This document shows, piece by piece, positions 60,096 through 64,000 of a stretch of DNA of 64,000 nt (positions within the stretch are counted from its first letter, which is position 1; each line of letters begins with the position of its first letter). The stretch lies in contig NZ_BMZD01000001.1 of assembly GCF_014652615.1 (NCBI RefSeq), positions 393,962 through 457,961 on the forward strand. The letters are read 5' to 3'. A program made the position numbers and the translations under genes. Source of the stretch: Novosphingobium arvoryzae. Lineage in GTDB: Bacteria; Pseudomonadota; Alphaproteobacteria; Sphingomonadales; Sphingomonadaceae. The notes below the pieces were generated by a model. That model searched no databases. It worked only from the letters and a program-made list of their open reading frames with translations, and was not told the origin of the DNA.

Positions 60096-61028
60096 TCATT
60101 TCTCCTGACTGATCGGATCGGGGTGCTGCTCTGGAACCAGCTTTTCAACCGGTTCGCCAAAGCGGGTGATGTAGGTCTTGGCCGCGAAGTCGCGGATGTT
60201 GACGCCGGTGTGGTCACCGGGGGTCCACGTCGGGTACTTGTGCCGCAGCCCGGCATCGACGGGGATGTCGATCCCGGTGATGATCTGCGCCTCGTCAGAG
60301 GCGAGGAACACCGTTGCCCAGGCCAGGTCCGACGCGCGCGGAAAGCGCTGCAGCGGCAGCATCTTCAGGTAATCGTCGCGCGAATAGAACCCGCCGCGCG
60401 TGGGTTTCTGCCAGTTCGGGTCCAGCACTTCGTCGCGCATCAGCGTCCACAGCTGGTGCTCCATCGCGCACGGAGTGACCGTGTTCACGCGGATGCCGTA
60501 CTGCGCCAGGTCCATCGCCGCCGAACGCGCGAAGCTGAGCAGCGCGGCCTTGGACGAGGTATAGGCAGTGCCGTCCGCCTCGCCGAAATGGGCGGCGGTG
60601 GACAGCAGGTGAATGATCGAACCGCCATGCCCGGCATCGATCATCGCCTGCGCGGTATAGCGGGTGGTGAGGAGGCCGGCGGTCGGGAAGCTGAGGACGG
60701 ATTCGTTCCAGTCGTCCATGTCCATGTCGAGCAGGTGCGACCAGTGGACGCGGCCCGCCATGTTCACCGCGATGTCGACCCGGCCATAGGTCGCGACCGT
60801 TTCAGCCACGATCCGGCGCACGTCATCCTCGACCGTGGCGTTGCCCTGCACCGGGTGGGCGGTGAAGCCCTTGGCGCGGATGAAGTCCACCGTTTCCTGT
60901 GCGGCGGCCAGGCTGATGTCCGACACCACCACGCTGGCTCCCTCGCGCGCCAGGAAGTGGGCAATGGTCCCGCCGATGTTCGGCCCCGCGCCAAATACGA
61001 TCGCGACCTTGTCTGCCAGCCTGTCCAT
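60096..61028 (-). CDS. Short-chain dehydrogenase/reductase
   Basis: 310 aa from ATG 61028. Rossmann motif GAGPNIGGTIAHFLAREGASV, NMAG (residues in the NNAG position), catalytic Ser in IIHLLSTAAHF, and Y-T-S-S-K. Longer C-terminal tail than usual (about 50 residues after the SDR core). As first gene of the operon with the Rieske oxygenase, it could be the cis-dihydrodiol dehydrogenase that rearomatises the ring; an alcohol oxidation is the alternative. Confidence 0.87.
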   Translation of the reverse strand: MDRLADKVAIVFGAGPNIGGTIAHFLAREGASVVVSDISLAAAQETVDFIRAKGFTAHPVQGNATVEDDVRRIVAETVATYGRVDIAVNMAGRVHWSHLLDMDMDDWNESVLSFPTAGLLTTRYTAQAMIDAGHGGSIIHLLSTAAHFGEADGTAYTSSKAALLSFARSAAMDLAQYGIRVNTVTPCAMEHQLWTLMRDEVLDPNWQKPTRGGFYSRDDYLKMLPLQRFPRASDLAWATVFLASDEAQIITGIDIPVDAGLRHKYPTWTPGDHTGVNIRDFAAKTYITRFGEPVEKLVPEQHPDPISQEK

Positions 61029-61131
61029 TCCCGCCCCTCGAAAAGTATCCCGCACGAATCACGTCGTGCCGGGTTGTGCCGTATGCTGTTTGTTCAATCC
61101 CCCGGCCGCGCGAAACAGGCGCGGACCGGGC

Positions 61132-61146
61132 GTCCGTAGTTTGGAC
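61132..61146. promoter_or_regulatory. Operator-like site GTCCGTAGTTTGGAC (SDR-Rieske operon)
   Basis: A GTCC-N7-GGAC site, 103 bp upstream of the SDR start on the minus strand. Its reverse complement matches the site at 43516 in 14 of 15 bases. Confidence 0.55.
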
Positions 61147-61148
61147 AA

Positions 61149-61170
61149 GCCCGCCGCTCAGGCGGCGGGC
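61149..61170 (-). terminator. Hairpin overlapping the MFS stop codon
   Basis: GCCCGCCGC and GCGGCGGGC form a perfect 9-bp stem around a 4-nt loop; the MFS stop codon lies partly in the loop. No long U-run follows, so termination strength is uncertain. Confidence 0.5.
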
Positions 61171-62510
61171 CGTTCGCCGTCCGTCTGGGTGGTGGTCACG
61201 GCGAGCGTCTTGCGGAAGCTCTCCGGCGCGAGAAGGATCGCCAGGATCGAGATCACGCACAGCGCGATGAAGAACACGCCGACATTGGTCGGATCGGTCC
61301 CGCTGCCGCGCATCAGCAGCCAGGTGGCGACCAGCGGGGCGAACCCGGCGCTGATCGTGGAGCCGACCTGGAACGTCACCGCCATGCCGCTGTAGCGGAT
61401 GTCGGCGGCGAACTTTTCGCCCAGCCACGCGCTCAGCGGGCCGCCCATCATCGCGTGGATCACCGGGTTGGCCAGCGCCAGCCCCAGCAGCAGCGCCCAG
61501 GCACTGCCCATCGTCAGCAGGTGGAAGATCGGGAAGATCAGCACCATCCCGGTCACCGCGCCCGCCAGCATCACCGGCTTGCGCCCGATCCGGTCAGACA
61601 GGATCGCGAAAGCCGGGATCGCGAAGATGTGGATCACGTTGACGACGGTCAGCAGCCCCAGCGCGGTCGATTGCGCATGGCCGCCCACGTTGATCGCGTA
61701 GTTGACCATGAACGTGGCGGTCAAGGTGGTCATCGCAAGACAGGCCAGGCTGCCCAGCACGCCGTTCAGCAGCGGCCCCGGATAGCGGCGCAGCACGACC
61801 AGCAGGGGGATTTCCTGCTTCTGCTGGGCCTGCTGCTTGCGCGCTTCCTGCATCGCCAGGAAGTCCGGCGTTTCTTCCACCGAACTGCGCAGCCACGCGG
61901 CCAGCACCACCAGCACCGCGCTCAGCAGGAAGGGAATGCGCCAGCCCCAGGTCAGGAACTGGTCCTGCGCCATCGCCGCGAACGGCATCAGCGCCAGCGT
62001 GGCCATGACCGCGCCCGATGGCGCACCCGATCCCACGATCGAAGCCGCGAACCCGCGCGATTTCTTGCCTGCGTGCTCCATCGACAGCAGCGTGGCCCCG
62101 GCCCATTCGCCGCCCACGGCAAAGCCCTGCACCAGCCGCAGCGCGATCAGCGCCAGCGGGGCGGCAATCCCGATCATCTCGTAGGACGGCAGCAGCCCCA
62201 TCAGAAAGCTGGACACGCCCATCAGGTAGAGCGTGATCATCAGCATCTTCTTGCGCCCGATCCGGTCGCCATAGTGGCCGAAGAACACCGCCCCCAGCGG
62301 CCGTGCGACATAACCCACCGCCAGCGTGGCGAACGAGGCCAGCGTGGCGACCTTGGGATCGAGCGCGAAAAAGACTTTCGGGAACACCAGCGTGGCGGCG
62401 ATGCCATACAGCAGGAAGTCATAGTATTCGACTGCCGAGCCCAGATAGCTCGACCACATGGCGCGGCGGCGCATGACCGCTGCTTGCGGCAGATCTGCCG
62501 GTTGCGTCAT
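61158..62510 (-). CDS. MFS transporter, metabolite:H+ symporter (MHS) family
   Basis: 450 aa, 12 transmembrane helices expected. MHS features: WSSYLGSAVEYYDFLLYG at helix 1, GHYGDRIGRKKML in loop 2-3 (the MFS D-R-x-G-R-R/K motif), and RLVQGFAVGGEWAGATLLSMEHA. Family members take up shikimate, dicarboxylates and aromatic acids with protons. Probable uptake of the aromatic acid across the inner membrane. Divergent from the BphD-like gene with 243 bp between. Confidence 0.9.
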   Translation of the reverse strand: MTQPADLPQAAVMRRRAMWSSYLGSAVEYYDFLLYGIAATLVFPKVFFALDPKVATLASFATLAVGYVARPLGAVFFGHYGDRIGRKKMLMITLYLMGVSSFLMGLLPSYEMIGIAAPLALIALRLVQGFAVGGEWAGATLLSMEHAGKKSRGFAASIVGSGAPSGAVMATLALMPFAAMAQDQFLTWGWRIPFLLSAVLVVLAAWLRSSVEETPDFLAMQEARKQQAQQKQEIPLLVVLRRYPGPLLNGVLGSLACLAMTTLTATFMVNYAINVGGHAQSTALGLLTVVNVIHIFAIPAFAILSDRIGRKPVMLAGAVTGMVLIFPIFHLLTMGSAWALLLGLALANPVIHAMMGGPLSAWLGEKFAADIRYSGMAVTFQVGSTISAGFAPLVATWLLMRGSGTDPTNVGVFFIALCVISILAILLAPESFRKTLAVTTTQTDGERPAA

Positions 62511-62716
62511 TGCTGTGTTCCCTCTCCCATTGCCGATCCCGGCCCGTCTTCACCCCGGTCCCTGGTATCGCATTTTTGTTGAACCATCATTCTGGAACCT
62601 GCTATCGTCATTACACGTTCGGGGGTGATTGTCACCTTGCGTCTGGGTTTTTTGGACCCGCGTTTCGGGCCTCTGGCCAGCGCAGACCGGCAATCCGAAC
62701 GAAAAAACAGCAACGC

Positions 62717-62731
62717 GTCCGTTTTTCGGAC
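62717..62731. promoter_or_regulatory. Operator-like site GTCCGTTTTTCGGAC (hydrolase promoter)
   Basis: Perfect GTCCG-N5-CGGAC just 22 bp upstream of the hydrolase start, within the divergent region with the MFS gene. At this distance a bound repressor would block transcription start or elongation. Confidence 0.6.
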
Positions 62732-62753
62732 ATGGGTAAGGGAGAGGGATATC

Positions 62754-63596
62754 ATGGTCGATCCGACCTTCGAAAGCACCAGCAAGCAGGTTCGCACCAA
62801 GAACTGGGACATCCATTACAATGAGTGCGGATCGGGTCATCCGCTGGTGCTAGTGCATGGCGGCGGACCCGGCGCTTCGGGCTGGTCCAACTATAACCCC
62901 AACATCCCCTACCTGTCGCAATTCTTCCGCGTTATCGCGGTGGACCTGCCGGGCTGGGGCCGTTCGCAGCCGGTCGCCTATGAGAACCGCGACAATTCCG
63001 GCGCGCTGGCCGAACTGCTCGAAACGCTGGGAATCGCCCGCGCTGCGGTGGTCGGCAATTCGATGGGCGGCGCCTCGGTCATCCGCCTGGCCTATGAGCG
63101 GCCGGACCTGGTGTCGCACCTCATCACCATGGGCTCGCCCTCTGGCGTGCCGGGCATGTTCGAGGCCGCCGGCCTGACCGAAGGGGTCAAGGTGCTGGAG
63201 CGCGCCTATTTCGAACCCAGCCTGGAAACGATCCGCGCGCTGACCAACATCATGACGTTCGACACCTCCAATGTGACGGACGAACTGATCCAGGAACGCC
63301 TGAACAACACGCTGGCGCAGCGCGCCCACGTCGACAACTGGATCGGCGGGCACGGCAAGGGACCGATGGTGCGCCTCAACCAGGAGATGATCCCGACCAT
63401 CAAGGCGCCGACCCTGCTGATGCACGGCCGCGACGACCGCGTGACCCACTTCACTCACGCCATCCGTCTGGCTGGCATGATCCGGGATTCGCGCGTGCTG
63501 ATCGTCAACCGCTGCGGGCACTGGCTGCAGCTGGAGCATGCCAAGGAGTTCAATTCGATGGTGCACCGCTTCCTGGATGACAATCCGGACGGCTGA
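62754..63596 (+). CDS. Meta-cleavage product hydrolase (BphD/HsaD-like alpha/beta hydrolase)
   Basis: 280 aa, usual length. Oxyanion VHGGGPGASGWSNY, nucleophile Ser in VGNSMGGASVIR, acid Asp in MHGRDDRVT and His in NRCGHWLQLEH. The GGGPGASGWSN string is typical of C-C hydrolases acting on meta-cleavage products of aryl or steroid catechols. It would hydrolyse the ring-opened product of the extradiol enzyme at 51391. GGGAGAGG precedes the ATG. Confidence 0.9.
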   Translation: MVDPTFESTSKQVRTKNWDIHYNECGSGHPLVLVHGGGPGASGWSNYNPNIPYLSQFFRVIAVDLPGWGRSQPVAYENRDNSGALAELLETLGIARAAVVGNSMGGASVIRLAYERPDLVSHLITMGSPSGVPGMFEAAGLTEGVKVLERAYFEPSLETIRALTNIMTFDTSNVTDELIQERLNNTLAQRAHVDNWIGGHGKGPMVRLNQEMIPTIKAPTLLMHGRDDRVTHFTHAIRLAGMIRDSRVLIVNRCGHWLQLEHAKEFNSMVHRFLDDNPDG

Positions 63597-63618
63597 CCCC
63601 CGCCAGCTCAACAACGGG

Positions 63619-63653
63619 CGCGCATCATGGCCAGGGTGATGGTATGATGCGCG
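63619..63653. repeat. Inverted repeat CGCGCATCAT / ATGATGCGCG
   Basis: Perfect 10-bp arms with a 15-nt loop, 22 bp after the hydrolase stop and 67 bp before the IclR start. It could be a weak terminator or a regulator site; there is no U-run directly after it. Confidence 0.45.
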
Positions 63654-63720
63654 TCCCGGGTCTGCATGGCACACCATAAAAAAAGGGACCTGACACCGGG
63701 GGCATGGCGGGAGAAGGCAA

Positions 63721-64000
63721 ATGGCAATTGACGGGCGGTTGCTGACGGTCATCGAATCGATCAACGAGCTGGGCATTTGCACGGTCGTGGACCTGCACCG
63801 GGCCACGGGCATCTCGCGGCCGGCGGTGCACCGGATTGTCGAAAACCTGTGCAGCTTCGGCTATCTGGAACGGGTCGACGGGCACAGCTCGGTCCGGCTC
63901 ACCTCGCAGATTCTGGCGCTGAGCGCGGGATACAAGCCCGAACACCGCATGGCGGAGCAGGCCATGCCGGTGCTGCAACAGCTGCAAAAACGGATTCGCT
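63721..64000 (+). CDS. IclR-family transcription regulator (3' end outside window)
   Basis: 93 codons present. The N-terminal winged helix-turn-helix reads LLTVIESINELGICTVVDLHRATGISRPAVHRIVENLCSFGYLERVDGHSSVRLTSQIL, followed by the start of the linker helix (AEQAMPVLQQLQKRIR) that leads to the ligand-binding IclR domain. GGGAGAAGGC precedes the ATG. Such regulators control aromatic-acid genes in many proteobacteria. Its place at the end of the aromatic block makes it the best local candidate to bind the repeated 15-bp sites. Confidence 0.85.
   Translation, partial: MAIDGRLLTVIESINELGICTVVDLHRATGISRPAVHRIVENLCSFGYLERVDGHSSVRLTSQILALSAGYKPEHRMAEQAMPVLQQLQKRIR

Noticed and set aside
1..64000. 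CRISPR arrays, rRNA and tRNA genes
   Set aside because: No regularly spaced direct repeats and no cloverleaf or rRNA-like stretches were recognised by eye. A tRNA or covariance-model scan would be the decisive test.

Overview
The window looks like DNA of a sphingomonad (Alphaproteobacteria, probably Novosphingobium or a close relative). This is inferred from a 402-residue mannonate dehydratase whose catalytic residues fall at the same positions as I recall for the N. aromaticivorans enzyme, from a sphingomonad-style TonB receptor, from IS6100, and from the high G+C of the right-hand two thirds. I found no rRNA, tRNA or CRISPR array.

Left block (1-20620). Minus strand: a GNAT acetyltransferase cut by the window edge, a yeast-type cytosine deaminase, an AarC-type CoA-transferase, a phosphotransferase/AAA kinase fusion, a universal stress protein, and a four-gene polar amino-acid ABC importer headed by an NTF2-like gene. 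Plus strand: a partner-switching module (membrane sensor SpoIIE/PP2C phosphatase, RsbW-like kinase, with a convergent STAS antagonist) lies directly before an unusual ABC importer. In that importer one polypeptide carries split, permuted solute-binding lobes plus the permease, and the ATPase carries an RsbW-like C-terminal domain. Outer-membrane barrels, a VanX-type dipeptidase, a solute-binding-type protein without signal peptide, and a PLP histidine decarboxylase follow.

Mobile zone (about 20640-25930). This is a pile of broken elements: an IS3-family element with truncated orfB, an N-terminally truncated IS5-family transposase, a helix-turn-helix gene fragment, a Tn21/Tn501-type mercury-resistance end (merR, merT, truncated merP, 38-bp terminal repeat; no merA), a class 1 integron 3'-conserved-segment orf5, and a complete 880-bp IS6100 that cuts a winged-helix regulator gene.

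Right block (26044-64000). A catabolic island. It holds maleate isomerase with a LuxR regulator; a sulfotransferase/SDR/DUF1214/SRPBCC/NTF2 operon; and a complete D-glucuronate route (UxaC, UxuB-type reductase, ManD, KdgK) with a secreted GH79 beta-glucuronidase candidate, a GH3 enzyme and an esterase. Next come a TonB receptor, a MmgE/PrpD protein, and a cluster of DoxX-like membrane proteins with small partners. Then comes an aromatic pathway: extradiol dioxygenase, flavin monooxygenase, gentisate-type dioxygenase, FAH hydrolase, dihydroxyphthalate-decarboxylase-like protein, CoA-transferase, acyl-CoA dehydrogenase, Rieske oxygenase, SDR, MFS transporter, BphD-like hydrolase, and an IclR regulator at the edge.

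How the parts may work together. Five 15-bp sites of the form GTCC-N7-GGAC (mostly GTCCG-N5-CGGAC) sit in five upstream regions of the right block and suggest one regulon. I infer that the locus imports aromatic compounds, possibly as glucuronides, strips and burns the glucuronate through KDG, and opens the ring by meta and gentisate-type cleavage, with maleate isomerase feeding fumarate to the TCA cycle.
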